64,000 nt of DNA from Franconibacter pulveris DSM 19144 (GTDB lineage: Bacteria > Pseudomonadota > Gammaproteobacteria > Enterobacterales > Enterobacteriaceae). The notes beneath the pieces were generated by a model. The model had not been told where the DNA came from and searched no databases. It saw nothing but the letters and a program-made list of their open reading frames with translations. Within the stretch, counting starts at the first letter, position 1; the number at the start of each line of letters is the position of its first letter. The stretch lies in assembly GCA_000621185.1 (NCBI GenBank), contig JHYZ01000012.1:186001-250000 (forward strand), read 5' to 3'. A program made the translations under genes and the position numbers. This document shows, in pieces, positions 45,883 through 55,635 of this stretch.

Positions 45883-46008
45883 AACGTTATGGCCGCCTGC
45901 TTGTTCGATCCCCCTCTTCTCGCCGCCTCATCCATAACTTAATTTGATGCTTGCCATCGTACCGTACGCAAGCGCAGCTATTGTCGCCGCGCCGGTCGCT
46001 ATTGCCGA

Positions 46009-46164
46009 TTATTCGTCCTCTGTACGCTGCGGCTTGCGGTGGTCGTCATGGCTTAGCGTGTCGTCTTCCTCATAAGCGTTGCCTCCCTTCGGCGCCGCCT
46101 CGGGCAAGCCTTTGCTCGCCTCGCCTTCCTCTTTACGATGCGTATTGGAATCTTTGTCGACCAT
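46009..46164 (-). CDS. Small hydrophilic protein downstream of xfp
   Basis: 51 aa, MVDKDSNTHRKEEGEASKGL..., nearly all charged or polar, predicted disordered. A strong AGGAGG ribosome site lies 7 nt before ATG 46164; the in-frame upstream extension overlaps the xfp end and is not coding. Follows xfp by 79 nt on the same strand. The composition resembles stress-induced hydrophilic peptides (hydrophilin-like); this is inference. Confidence 0.65.
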   Translation of the reverse strand: MVDKDSNTHRKEEGEASKGLPEAAPKGGNAYEEDDTLSHDDHRKPQRTEDE

Positions 46165-46243
46165 ATAAACCTCCTGGCATGTTGGAGAAATAAGTGTAGC
46201 TGAGAACCCCGTTTTGCCCGCTAACGGGGCCTGGCTTGCGCAG

Positions 46244-48643
46244 TTATTCTGGCGCGTTGCCGCTGCCCTGCTGCGAAGGCCACTTCCAGCCGCGCACCTC
46301 CGGCAAGTCTTCGCCATATTCCCGAACATAACGATGGTGAGCGGCTATCTTTTCCTGCAACTCATCCAGGATCTCATCCGCCTGCCCCTGTAATTTGTCA
46401 ACGCGCAGAATTGTTGCCTGGGCCAGATGGAAGCGGTCGAGCTCGTTCATCACGGTCATATCGAAAGGCGTGGTGGTCGTGCCTTCCTCCATAAAGCCGC
46501 GAACGTGGAAGTTGCGATGGTTATTGCGCAGGTAAGTCAGGCGGTGGATAAGGCTCGGGTAGCCGTGAAAAGCGAAAATAACCGGTTTATCTTTGGTAAA
46601 GATGGCATCAAACGCTTCCTGGCTCAGGCCGTGCGGATGCTGCTCCTGGGTCTGTAGCGCCATCAAATCCACCACGTTAACCACCCGTACGCTCAGGTCC
46701 GGCAGATAATGGCGCAGCAAATCGACGGCGGCCAGCGTCTCCATGGTCGGCACATCACCTGCGCAGGCCATCACCACGTCCGGCTCTTTGCCTTGCTGCT
46801 CATTGCCCGCCCAGGGCCAGACGCCAAGCCCCACTTCACAGTGCTTCACCGCCTCTTCCATGGTCAGCCACTGCGGTTCAGGCTGCTTGCCGGCCACGAT
46901 GACGTTAATGCGGTCCCAGGTTTTCAGGCAGTGGTCCGCCACCCACAGCAGCGTGTTAGCGTCGGGCGGCAGATAAATGCGCACAATATCTGCTTTCTTA
47001 TTCGCGACATGATCCATAAAGCCCGGATCCTGATGGCTATAGCCGTTATGGTCCTGTCGCCAGACATGGGAGGAGAGCAGATAGTTAAGGGAAGAGACGG
47101 GCTCGCGCCACGGCAGCTTGCGTGTCACCTTCAGCCATTTGGCGTGCTGGTTGAACATCGAATCGACAATATGGATAAAGGCTTCGTAGCAGTTAAACAG
47201 GCCGTGACGGCCCGTCAACAGATAGCCTTCGAGCCAGCCCTGACACTGGTGCTCGCTCAAAATTTCCATGACGCGGCCATCCGGCGCAAGCTGCTCGTCG
47301 TAAGGCTCAACCGGCTCCTGCCAGGTGCGGTTGGTCACGTCAAACACGTTGCTGAGGCGGTTGGAGGCGGTTTCATCCGGGCCGAAGAGGCGGAAGTTAT
47401 CCTGGTTGCGCGTGAAGATATCGCGCAGGTAACTGCCCAGCACTTCGGTAGACTGAACCTGCGGCTCGCCCCGGGTCGTCACCTCAACGGCATAATCGCT
47501 GATAGCCGGGGTTTGCAGCTCGCGCCGCAGCCTGCCGCCATTGGCATAGGGCGTTGCGCCCATGCGTTTATCGCCCTCCGGCGCCAGCGCCCGCAGCTCG
47601 GGCTTAAGCCTGCCCTGCTCATCAAAAAGATCTTCGGGATGATAGCTGCGCATCCACGTTTCCAGGATCTGGCGATGTTCGTCGTTCTCCCGGCAGGAGG
47701 CGACAGGCACCTGATGCGCGCGCCAGAAACCCTCCACTTTTTTGCCATCGACCGTTTGCGGTCCCGTCCAGCCTTTAGGGCTGCGCAGAATGATCATCGG
47801 CCAGCGCGGGATAGCCTGCGCCTCGCCGCCGCTGCGCGCCTGCTGCTGATAGCGGCGGATGTTGTCCAGCGCCTGGTCCAGCGTCTGCGCCATCTGCCGA
47901 TGCATTTTTTCCGGCTCGTTGCCGCTGACGAAAAACGGCTCGTAGCCATAGCCGCTGAAGAGTTGTTGCAGGTCGTCGTCGCTGGCGCGTCCGAGCAGGG
48001 TGGGATTGGCTATTTTGTAACCATTAAGGTGCAAAATGGGCAGCACCGCGCCGTCGCGCGCGGCATTGAGGAACTTAATGCCATGCCAGCCTGAAGCCAG
48101 CGGCCCGGTCTCGGCTTCGCCGTCGCCGATAACACAGGCGGCAATCAGATCCGGATAGTCAAATACCGCGCCAAAGGCGTGCGAAAGCGAATAGCCTAAT
48201 TCGCCGCCTTCATTAATGGAGCCCGGGGTTTCCGGCGCTGCGTGGCTTGGGATGCCGCCGGGAAAGGAGAACTGCTTAAAAAGCTTTTGCATGCCCGCGG
48301 CATCTTCGCTGATGTGCGGGTAGATCTCGCTATAACTGCCTTCAAGCCAGGTGTTCGCCACCATTCCCGGCCCACCGTGACCGGGTCCGCAGATGTAAAT
48401 CATATCAAGAGAGCGGTGGCGAATGACCCGGTTGAGGTGCGCATAGATAAAGTTAAGCCCCGGCGTAGTGCCCCAGTGGCCGAGCAGGCGGGGCTTGATG
48501 TGCTCGGGACGCAGCGGCTCGCGCAGCAGGGGGTTATCCATCAGGTAGATTTGCCCAACGGACAGATAATTGGCGGCACGCCAGTAACGGTCGAGCAACT
48601 GCAGTTCTTCATTAGCGGCTGACGGTGAAGATGGTTGCGTCAT
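46244..48643 (-). CDS. xfp: Phosphoketolase (Xfp family)
   Basis: Thiamine-diphosphate enzyme cleaving xylulose-5-P (and possibly fructose-6-P) with phosphate to acetyl-P plus glyceraldehyde-3-P (erythrose-4-P). 799 aa, normal length. Conserved blocks: [59 protein letters not shown], the ThDP motif [16 protein letters not shown]...[18 protein letters not shown], and the C-terminal [29 protein letters not shown]. coli K-12 lacks it. Starts with GGAGGG upstream; a GGGGCG-ct-CGCCCC hairpin (48676-48689) sits in the leader. With the two flanking stress peptides it forms an accessory metabolic/stress cluster. Confidence 0.94.
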   Translation of the reverse strand: MTQPSSPSAANEELQLLDRYWRAANYLSVGQIYLMDNPLLREPLRPEHIKPRLLGHWGTTPGLNFIYAHLNRVIRHRSLDMIYICGPGHGGPGMVANTWLEGSYSEIYPHISEDAAGMQKLFKQFSFPGGIPSHAAPETPGSINEGGELGYSLSHAFGAVFDYPDLIAACVIGDGEAETGPLASGWHGIKFLNAARDGAVLPILHLNGYKIANPTLLGRASDDDLQQLFSGYGYEPFFVSGNEPEKMHRQMAQTLDQALDNIRRYQQQARSGGEAQAIPRWPMIILRSPKGWTGPQTVDGKKVEGFWRAHQVPVASCRENDEHRQILETWMRSYHPEDLFDEQGRLKPELRALAPEGDKRMGATPYANGGRLRRELQTPAISDYAVEVTTRGEPQVQSTEVLGSYLRDIFTRNQDNFRLFGPDETASNRLSNVFDVTNRTWQEPVEPYDEQLAPDGRVMEILSEHQCQGWLEGYLLTGRHGLFNCYEAFIHIVDSMFNQHAKWLKVTRKLPWREPVSSLNYLLSSHVWRQDHNGYSHQDPGFMDHVANKKADIVRIYLPPDANTLLWVADHCLKTWDRINVIVAGKQPEPQWLTMEEAVKHCEVGLGVWPWAGNEQQGKEPDVVMACAGDVPTMETLAAVDLLRHYLPDLSVRVVNVVDLMALQTQEQHPHGLSQEAFDAIFTKDKPVIFAFHGYPSLIHRLTYLRNNHRNFHVRGFMEEGTTTTPFDMTVMNELDRFHLAQATILRVDKLQGQADEILDELQEKIAAHHRYVREYGEDLPEVRGWKWPSQQGSGNAPE

Positions 48644-48837
48644 GCTTTCCCTCCGGTAGTGGTTATGCAGACGAGGGGCGCTCGCCCCTGCGCATTTAAA
48701 TACTGCTTTAACCCTACTAGAAGAATGGCGGACTGGCGAAAAAATGGCGGCGATTCAACGGAGCGGATAAAACGTTCTCTTTTTGCACGCTGCTGCGCAA
48801 GGGCGTCTGCCTGCGTGGCGAAGCGTCGCTAAAGGGG

Positions 48838-48911
48838 TCCGCCGGCGAGGACTCGAACCTCGTACCCCCTGCTCAGTTGACAGTTACTCTTACCTGGTGA
48901 GCTACCGGCGG
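48838..48911 (-). tRNA. Degenerate tRNA-like element
   Basis: On the minus strand the 74-nt sequence folds as a cloverleaf: acceptor CCGCCGG/CCGGCGG (7 of 7), D arm GCTC/GAGT, T arm CGAGG-TTCGAGT-CCTCG. The anticodon arm is faulty: the stem pairs ACTGT with GCAGG (4 of 5, with one G-U), and the loop CAACTGA lacks the universal U33, so no anticodon is assigned. The 3' end reads A-CCCC rather than CCA. Probably a tRNA pseudogene or a scar of an old integration. Confidence 0.5.
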
Positions 48912-49179
48912 AATAAATTTACCATTTCGGAATTAAGCATCATTAATCGATTTAATCATCACGCAAATAATCCGCTAACCCACTGTCGTTATAACGTTAA
49001 CAGGGGGCTGGTTAATGAACAGATTGACTTCATATCGATAAGCATGTCTTAAGAAACAGCAAAGCGCAAATAGCCGCACTACTTTTTATTTTACCCCCGC
49101 CTGAAACTGTACATGAAATTATAATGCGTACAGGATTGCGCTTATTTATTGGTCAACGGTAAAGAAAAGCAAAAAAAAA

Positions 49180-49197
49180 CCCGCCTGAGCAGGCGGG
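49180..49197 (-). terminator. Minus-strand terminator in a gene-poor kilobase
   Basis: CCCGCCT-gctc-AGGCGGG on the minus strand followed by nine T (49179-49171). No coding gene ends here; the 48912-49898 interval is AT-rich and contains no ORF I accept. A small RNA could end here (see findings). Confidence 0.75.
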
Positions 49198-49898
49198 CAA
49201 TATCAGGAATAACTCTAAACAAGAGAGGAAAACCGACAAATTAAACATAGAGAGTTACGCCAGATATTCAATACTTAACTCAAATTAATGTGTCGAATAT
49301 TAATTTAATTAACCATTTTTACATTTTATTGCTTTCTACTAATGCATTTCTACTCCTCAGGGAGTAGTTTTGCTGCTTCATGGCGTATCGCACCCGATCC
49401 TCTACAGCGCCAATCCCGCACCGTCATTTCTGGCTGGTTTGCCCGCAGGCGAAAACAGGCGGCGACCGGCAGATGGCGTAACGGGCAGGCAACGTCTGCT
49501 GTCAGGTGTATTTGCTGGTGGGCTACTCTTTTGTACCGCCTTTTATTTTTTTCTCTATTAATGCGCCGTTTAGGATATGTTGAAATAAATGCATGCTAAA
49601 AAGGGTATTATCGGCGCGGGGATTTCGACGAAAATAAAAACGCCATCGCGAATGTGTTATTTTCATGCACGCCTTCATGCAAAACCACACGTAAAACCCG
49701 CCACATTCACAATGAAACCTAAAATTTAGTAATCCATTGTTTTCGCTGAGTTAAAAAAAGAAAATGATTTAATCATCTTTGCCTGCCCGACCATTATCGC
49801 TATTTCTAAATAAACCCTAAACGGCCCCGCGGATTATTTACGGCTTCTGTTAAGCTATTAAATGGCTGTCCTTATAATCATCGCAAACCCAGAACGAG

Positions 49899-50858
49899 AT
49901 GATTATTTTGACTGACAGCAACCTGCCTTTTGCCTGCGCGCCACAGCCGGGCGAGCACCTCATTACCGCACTCGTCACCGGGAAATGTATCCCCGGCCCT
50001 GTATGGAGCAAATGGGATTACCGACTGAAATTCTTGCTTCGCTCCCTGCTCTTCTACCCCTCTACGCGCCGGATGCTTTCCGGCCTCGCGCAGCGGGCCG
50101 ATTTTGGGCAACTGCTCCAGTCGCAAATTACGCTGCCTGGCAAAACACACCGTCTTTATCTTGTTCGCGGTTTGTCGGCGGGCCAGCGGGCTGATGCTAT
50201 TGTCAGCCATTACCAGTTTCTCAGCACATTGCCGGCGTCTCTCGCCAGCGCGTTTACGGCAATGTCAGAGACACCGCTGCTACAATTCCCGGGCAAAGAA
50301 GAAACCGCCTTCACTCTTGGCGCCTCCTGCGCCAGAAAGGCGGAGCGCGAAGGCGAATGCACGCTCTGGCTGCGCGATGCAAACCAGACTCTGCTTGCCA
50401 GCCTGACGTTCAGCGTCACGCGTCGGCAAAAGCAGTGGCAGCTGGTTATCGGCGGCTTACAAGGGCCGCGCCGCAACGTTGCACATGAAATGATTAAACA
50501 AGCGACGCGCGCCTGCTATGGTTTGTTTCCTAAACGGCTGCTGCTGGAATTTCTCTGGCAACTGGCGGCGCTTACGGATATCCGCGCCATCTATGGCGTC
50601 AGCAACAACGGGCATGTGTTTCGCGCGCTGCGTTACCGGTTCAGCAAAGGCCGCCATTTCCATGCCAGCTACGACGAATTCTGGGAATCGGTGGAAGGCG
50701 TGCGTGAAGGCGCGTTTCGCTGGCGTCTGCCGCTGCAACTGGAGCGAAAAACGCTGGAGAGCATTCCCAGCAAAAAACGCGCGGAGTACCGTCGCCGCTT
50801 CCAGTTGCTGGATAGTATGAGCGCGCAGTTAAGCGCGCGGTTTGCTTCACGCGCCTGA
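49899..50858 (+). CDS. VirK/YbjX family protein (DUF535)
   Basis: 319 aa, soluble; DUF535 family including Shigella VirK and Salmonella VirK/YbjX, tied to outer-membrane protein export and resistance to host peptides. Conserved core: WKLVIGGLQG-type block (WQLVIGGLQGPRRNVAHEMIKQATRACYGLFPKRLLLEF near residue 185), AIYGVSNNGHVFRA, and FHASYDEFWESVEG near the C-terminus. Surrounded by AT-rich DNA upstream. Confidence 0.85.
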   Translation: MIILTDSNLPFACAPQPGEHLITALVTGKCIPGPVWSKWDYRLKFLLRSLLFYPSTRRMLSGLAQRADFGQLLQSQITLPGKTHRLYLVRGLSAGQRADAIVSHYQFLSTLPASLASAFTAMSETPLLQFPGKEETAFTLGASCARKAEREGECTLWLRDANQTLLASLTFSVTRRQKQWQLVIGGLQGPRRNVAHEMIKQATRACYGLFPKRLLLEFLWQLAALTDIRAIYGVSNNGHVFRALRYRFSKGRHFHASYDEFWESVEGVREGAFRWRLPLQLERKTLESIPSKKRAEYRRRFQLLDSMSAQLSARFASRA

Positions 50859-50906
50859 TAACGACAAGGCGTTCTCCAGCTTTGTCCTTCAAGCAACGGG
50901 CCAGTT

Positions 50907-51806
50907 TCAACGGCCTGCTTCAGGCGGCGCGTCTTCCTGGGCGCTTTCATAAAGTAAATACTGACGTAACCATTTTCCCGCCACCCCGGGCGGCGTTCGC
51001 TTGTTCCATAACAGGTCAATGGATAACGCCCGCGGCCAGCCTGGCACCGGCAGCGTTACCAGGCTACCAGGCGCGGCGAATTCCGCCACCAGCGCGCAGG
51101 GCAAGGTGCACCAGCCAAAGCCTTGTACCGCCATGCTGAGCAGCATCAGATAGTTTGGCGCCGACCATACCGGCCCGCGGCAAAGGTTGTCAGGCCTTTC
51201 GAGATAGGTATTCAGCTGCAGTTCGCGCCAGGCATGAAGTTCATCAAAGGTAATTTGCCTGCGCTGCGCCAGCGGATGGCGCGCAGCGACATAGATAGCC
51301 ATATGGGTCTGGCGCGGCAGGCGGCTAAAGCCGATGTCGACCGGATAACTCTCCCTTGCCTCAATTAAGCCTGTTTGCGCGCGCCCTTTCTGCAGCAGAT
51401 CGATAACGTCCTCATCTTCCCCAATCAGACACTCGAATTCGGTATGGGGAAAGGCGCTGTCGAAACGGGCGAGTAAGTTTTCCAGTACTTTTGGATCGAG
51501 GGTGTCGGAAAGCACGAACGACAGGCGCGGTTCCGTCTCGCCGGCTAAGGAGATAGCCAGCTCGTCCAGCCTTTCGCTGGCGGCAAGAATCGCCTGAACG
51601 TAGCCAAATACCTGATGGCCCTGCTCGGTCAGCACCGGTTGCCTGGCAGAACGGTCAAACAGCGTCACGCCAAGGTCTGCCTCCAGATTGGCGATGGCTG
51701 TACTGATAGTGGACTGACTTTTACGCAGCCTTCGCGCCGCCGCAGAAAACGACCCGGCGGCAACCGTTTCTACAAAGGCGGTCAGGGCTTCAGGGGAGTA
51801 ACGCAT
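50907..51806 (-). CDS. LysR-family regulator of the adjacent PACE gene
   Basis: 299 aa. N-terminal HTH (TAFVETVAAGSFSAAARRLRKSQSTISTAIANLEADLGVTLFDRS), C-terminal LysR substrate-binding domain. Divergent from a PACE efflux gene 101 bp away, the arrangement of AceR/AceI, in which the LysR protein activates the pump. The effector is not deducible. Confidence 0.88.
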   Translation of the reverse strand: MRYSPEALTAFVETVAAGSFSAAARRLRKSQSTISTAIANLEADLGVTLFDRSARQPVLTEQGHQVFGYVQAILAASERLDELAISLAGETEPRLSFVLSDTLDPKVLENLLARFDSAFPHTEFECLIGEDEDVIDLLQKGRAQTGLIEARESYPVDIGFSRLPRQTHMAIYVAARHPLAQRRQITFDELHAWRELQLNTYLERPDNLCRGPVWSAPNYLMLLSMAVQGFGWCTLPCALVAEFAAPGSLVTLPVPGWPRALSIDLLWNKRTPPGVAGKWLRQYLLYESAQEDAPPEAGR

Positions 51807-51907
51807 GAAGTATCGCTTTTATCGATGGATCCTATCTTTAAGTTATCATCATCATCGATAAAATCGGAAACCTTGTTGATTAATCCCGCACGAAAAGGCG
51901 AACGAAA

Positions 51908-52375
51908 ATGCAAACTTCCGAACCCGAAAAACGCACCCTTGCGGAGCGCGTATTCCATGCCGTCTGCTTTGAAGGCATCGCCACCATCATACTTGCGCCC
52001 ACCGCCGCCTGGCTGATGGGACGCAAGGTTATGGAAATGGGCGGGCTGACCGTTTTGCTGGCTACCGCCGCCATGATCTGGAACGTTATTTACAACGCGA
52101 TATTCGACAGACTCTGGCCGGCGCACCGGGTCGCCCGCACGGCAAAAGTGCGCGCGCTGCATGCGGCAGGCTTTGAGTGCGGGTTTATCGTAATTGGCGT
52201 ATCCATCGCCGCCGGTTTCCTGGGTATTTCCCTGACAGAAGCGTTCCTGCTGGAGATAGGTTTCATTCTCTTCTTCCTGCCCTATACCATGCTTTATAAC
52301 TGGGTATACGACATCCTGCGGGCGCGGCTGATGCAACGTCGCAGAAACAGAAGCCGCAAAGACGCGACCGCATGA
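51908..52375 (+). CDS. PACE family efflux transporter
   Basis: 155 aa, proteobacterial antimicrobial compound efflux (AceI-like) pump with two BTP repeats and four membrane helices. Motifs: RVFHAVCFEGIATIILAPTAAWLMG with the membrane Glu essential for proton coupling (residue 21), WNVIYNAIFDRLWP, ALHAAGFECGFIVIGV and FFLPYTMLYNWVYDIL. Substrates of the family include chlorhexidine, proflavine and short diamines. Confidence 0.92.
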   Translation: MQTSEPEKRTLAERVFHAVCFEGIATIILAPTAAWLMGRKVMEMGGLTVLLATAAMIWNVIYNAIFDRLWPAHRVARTAKVRALHAAGFECGFIVIGVSIAAGFLGISLTEAFLLEIGFILFFLPYTMLYNWVYDILRARLMQRRRNRSRKDATA

Positions 52376-52539
52376 ACGAAAATGAAGCGCAGAACCATCC
52401 TTTTTATTCACCGCAATCGTCCTTTGCAATCAGAACACAGCAGGTGAAAGGCAACAAAGTGAGCGACGTAAAGACAAGGATGTCAACCGGCGCCCAGGCT
52501 CCCCGCACAATCATTTCACTTATTTCACAGCCGGATTAA
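52372..52539 (+). CDS. Candidate small ORF coupled to the PACE gene
   Basis: 55 codons, MNENEAQNHPFYSPQSSFAI..., polar, no known family. Its ATG overlaps the PACE stop in an ATGA junction, typical of translational coupling. Without homologues it could be chance. The remainder of 52540-52711 holds no other gene I can see. Confidence 0.35.
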   Translation: MNENEAQNHPFYSPQSSFAIRTQQVKGNKVSDVKTRMSTGAQAPRTIISLISQPD

Positions 52540-52711
52540 TGAAAAGACTGCCGTTTCATTCAGGCGAAGGGTAAGTGCAGGATAAACAAGTACTGCGCAA
52601 TGAGAGCGTTTCCTCTGCTTCATTTAAATGCAACGCGGATCCTGTTTAAGACTTACTGATATTGCCTCTGACATTGAAAGGTTTAGTATGTCTAAAAAAC
52701 AGGAGGCAGTG

Positions 52712-53056
52712 ATGAAAAATGTAATTATTAGTATGATTGCAAAGATCTCCAAAATGGATGCGGAAGCCAAATTACTCACAGCACAAGTTGAAGCTCAATC
52801 CCTGCTCCTCAGCGCCATGCTTTTAACGTTGGGAAAACAGGGCGGCACCGACGAGATGATTGAAAGCGTAAAAAAAGCAATTAACGCAGCCCTGGACTCC
52901 TCAGACAGCCCCCTTAAAACAGACGCAGAACTCCTGCTCACCCAGTTTAATGAATTGCTTTCCATAACCACACTGCTGGATACAAAAGACCCCGAAATAA
53001 ACCTTGAAGCGCTGCAAGAAATTCCTTCCTTACCGGGTGACAATAAAAGCTCTTAA
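52712..53056 (+). CDS. iraP: IraP-like RssB anti-adaptor
   Basis: 114 aa from ATG 52712 (AGGAGG 5 nt upstream). Begins MKNVIISMIAKISKMDAEAK LLTAQVEAQ, aligned with E. coli IraP (MKN...K...L-AQVEA...AML), which binds RssB and protects sigma-S from ClpXP. E. coli IraP is 86 aa; this one has extra linker and tail. The coiled-coil N-terminal half is the best evidence; the C-terminal part is divergent, so function is probable rather than certain. Confidence 0.65.
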   Translation: MKNVIISMIAKISKMDAEAKLLTAQVEAQSLLLSAMLLTLGKQGGTDEMIESVKKAINAALDSSDSPLKTDAELLLTQFNELLSITTLLDTKDPEINLEALQEIPSLPGDNKSS

Positions 53057-53229
53057 ATAACTCGCCATGCCTTTAAATTACCTCTGCTGATTTATGCCTG
53101 ATGTTTTATCGCTAAGCACGCTTGCTTATACTTACGCTTACAGCTAACACTCATCTCAGGGGCGCTCATAATTATGCCTGATGATGCATATTATCCTGCT
53201 GCCGTTAACGTTATGTCTGGAGGAACGGG

Positions 53230-53580
53230 ATGCTGTGGCTTATCACAAAATATGCAATTACGGCAGGGCTTGTGGTTTTAATCTCTGAGGTTGCTAAACG
53301 CAGCGATCGCCTCGGCGGCCTCATCGCTGCGCTGCCGCTGGTCACGGTTCTGGTCCTTGTCTGGATGAAATTTGAAGGACAAAGCCAGCTAAAAATTGCC
53401 AACCATGCCTGGTACACGTTCTGGTATGTGGTGCCCACCCTACCCATGTTTATTCTGTTTCCTTTTCTTTACCAGCGGCTTGGGTTTTGGCTTACCCTGG
53501 CGGCCAGTTGCGCGACGACCATGCTGGTATTTACCGGTTGGGCGGCCTTGCTGAAAAGGTTTGGCATACACTTGCTATAA
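53230..53580 (+). CDS. DUF3147 inner-membrane protein
   Basis: 116 aa with four hydrophobic segments (residues 2-20, 30-47, 63-83, 88-110). Conserved EVAKRSDRLGGLIAALPLVTVLVLVWM fits DUF3147. GGAGG 6 nt before the ATG. Function unknown. Confidence 0.82.
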   Translation: MLWLITKYAITAGLVVLISEVAKRSDRLGGLIAALPLVTVLVLVWMKFEGQSQLKIANHAWYTFWYVVPTLPMFILFPFLYQRLGFWLTLAASCATTMLVFTGWAALLKRFGIHLL

Positions 53581-53647
53581 GCGCTGAGTTTTTTTGCCTC
53601 TATTGATTGGAAACATACGAACTTATTTATCGTGACGGTCATAAAAA

Positions 53648-53665
53648 AACCGCCCGTAGGCGGTT
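53648..53665 (-). terminator. Terminator after the DUF4282 gene
   Basis: Minus strand AACCGCC-tacg-GGCGGTT followed by TTTTT, directly past the stop. Confidence 0.85.
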
Positions 53666-53669
53666 GGTA

Positions 53670-53906
53670 TCATTTTTTTTCCAGAGATTCTGCTATCCGT
53701 CGCAAGTACTCATTGTTTTTAAATGTCACCATGATGCACTCAAAAAAGATACGGGCGAAGACAGCCATAATCAGCAACATGATACCGGCGGCGTTAAATC
53801 CACGAGTAAAAAAGGTTAATACCGCTGCAATAACTAAGAATGCAAGCGTGATTATGTAAAGCGCGCTGATAATTCTTGGGGTTATTAACTTATCAAAACT
53901 AAACAC
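53670..53906 (-). CDS. DUF4282 small membrane protein
   Basis: 78 aa: two membrane helices (about residues 12-34 and 38-58), basic C-terminal tail (ARIFFECIMVTFKNNEYLRRIAESLEKK) typical of DUF4282. AT-rich gene. The 53907-54289 stretch upstream holds no gene I accept. Confidence 0.78.
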   Translation of the reverse strand: MFSFDKLITPRIISALYIITLAFLVIAAVLTFFTRGFNAAGIMLLIMAVFARIFFECIMVTFKNNEYLRRIAESLEKK

Positions 53907-54289
53907 TCTGAAATCATCCTGATTTTAAAAAGAAAACATCGTATTGCTTCACGCCTGATCCTACAACCCTCAATTCCGGGGATTCACAAACGCGGAATAA
54001 TATGTTTTGCCCGGTCTTATTATCCATGCGTGGAAAAAATATAAATGCGCACAACACGTTGATACAAAAGCCTCCTAAAATAAATGTCCTGCGCTGAAGT
54101 AGCGTATAAGCCTGACCGGAAACCCTTTTTTATGACAAATAATGGCTCCAGGCCTGTTCTGGCGTTCCGCCAGCGGCCCAACAAAAGGGCTAATTTTCGA
54201 TAATTAATGCACCGTATGATACCGGCTTGCCGACGGCACTGACTCAGCCTTAGCGCGTGATGAGAGTGGCAGGCAAGCAACACGGTCAT

Positions 54290-54480
54290 AAAAAAAAGCC
54301 AGCCCGTTGAGAGCTGGCGATTAACACACATGCAGCTTTATTCCGTGCCGGAAACCATTCGATAGACCACAGCTGGTTGTAGTGGTCCGCATGCAACAGG
54401 AGACAAACTCCTGCCGATGCGTTCTGATACACGGGTTTTACCAGATTGCAGAATTATTAGCCTGATTTGGCTAATGTCAA
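54290..54480 (-). ncRNA. Candidate structured RNA
   Basis: On the minus strand two stable hairpins (CAGGAG/CTCCTG at 54397-54413, GACCAC/GTGGTC at 54365-54387) precede a canonical terminator (GCCAGC...GCTGGC, 54298-54318, then eight T at 54297-54290). No ORF fits. Function unknown. Confidence 0.35.
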
Positions 54481-54596
54481 TCCTCAGCAACGGCGAAAAA
54501 GCATCCTGGTGACGATTCGTTTATAAAGTATGCCCGCCTGCGGTCAACGATAAACGAAGGGGCAACGCCATCCCCGGCCCTTTTTCGAATGCAAAT

Positions 54597-54643
54597 AAAA
54601 CGGGAGCGCGATGGCTCCCGTTCTTCGTTAACCCGCCAGGCGG
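54597..54643. repeat. icd terminator repeat, outer copy
   Basis: 47-bp sequence exactly repeated at 55636-55682. It contains the hairpin ACGGGAGC-gcgatg-GCTCCCGT and the small palindrome CCGCC-a-GGCGG. Here it has lost the adjoining icd coding sequence. Confidence 0.9.
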
Positions 54644-54732
54644 TGGAATAATCAGTTGCTATAAAGCCCCAGAGGGAAACAGCGTTTAATTTGAGATTCA
54701 GTTCTGAAAATAACAGGTCCGCCGCCAGCGTA

Positions 54733-55173
54733 TTACAACGTCATTCGATACCGAACAACATCATCAGTTGCAGCAACCTTGTCATATAACTTACGGGACG
54801 GATTACCGGAACGGGTAAACCAGTAGACTTTCGCCCAGCCTTCACTGATGGCTTCATTACGAAGATGTTCAAGCACAGCCTTGCCAATCCCCTTCCCGCG
54901 TAAACCATCCATGACAAAAAAATCCTCAAGGTAGCAAACCGGCTTATTGTAGTAGGTGCCTTCATGTAACACACACATAGCAAAACCAACAACATTTCCA
55001 TCGAACTCAGCAAGACGACAAAGAACAGGCGATGCCGGGTCAAGAGCGCGCTTCCATGTATGTTGCGTAATATCTTCGCTAACGGAGCCACTACTGATAC
55101 TGCTATAGCTATTCCAGAGAACCAGCCATGCATCGAAATCGCAGGCCTGCGCTTTACGGACCACAATGCTCAT
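54733..55173 (-). CDS. GNAT family N-acetyltransferase
   Basis: 146 aa: VRKAQACDFDAWLVLWNSY N-terminal motif, CYLEDFFVMDGLRGKGIGKAVLEHLRNEA (acetyl-CoA-binding motif A, R-G-x-G-I-G, near residue 95), and VYWFTRSGNPSRKLYDK at the end. Substrate unknown. Lies between two copies of the icd terminator, so it is cargo of the interrupted segment. GC lower than the core genes. Confidence 0.85.
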   Translation of the reverse strand: MSIVVRKAQACDFDAWLVLWNSYSSISSGSVSEDITQHTWKRALDPASPVLCRLAEFDGNVVGFAMCVLHEGTYYNKPVCYLEDFFVMDGLRGKGIGKAVLEHLRNEAISEGWAKVYWFTRSGNPSRKLYDKVAATDDVVRYRMTL

Positions 55174-55635
55174 GTTTTATCTATGCCCAGAAAAAATTCA
55201 GAATAAAAATATACTCCGCACCCAGCCTCTGATAAACCAACCAGATTAGGGGATGGCTCCGCATTAAGAGCATCATCCAGCGCAAGCAGCAATTTTTGTA
55301 AGGGTCATCCTCAGCACGGCAAAGTAAATGAACATGATGGTCTGGGCATTAAGCTCAACAATTTCTCTGCCGGGCTGCTCACTTGAGATTCGTATTTGCC
55401 TGGAAACTTCACGGCTAACCTTGTTACGCAAAAGGCGAAATCGGCGCCTGTGTGTCCATACGATATGATATTAAAAACATCAAAGCACATGAGATGTTTT
55501 CTGGAATCTACGTATGGTTAAACCCTTATCAGTTATAGAAATAACGAATGCAGATTTTCCTGTGCGTAGCATTGTTGGCAGAGCCAACCTGTTGCTGACC
55601 ACCTAAACAGGAGGTGCTGTTTTAGATGTATAAAA
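55174..55635. other. Gene-free part of the interrupted segment
   Basis: About 460 bp, AT-rich, with short open frames only: on the minus strand a 55-60-codon frame around 55280-55460 without a clear start, and on the plus strand a 30-codon ORF from 55514. Neither is a convincing gene. Confidence 0.5.

Noticed and set aside
49342-49599. 85-aa plus-strand ORF
   Set aside because: No ribosome site, cysteine- and arginine-rich random composition, no recognizable family.
54020-54331. 103-aa minus-strand ORF
   Set aside because: It runs through the terminator at 54298-54318 and has random composition.
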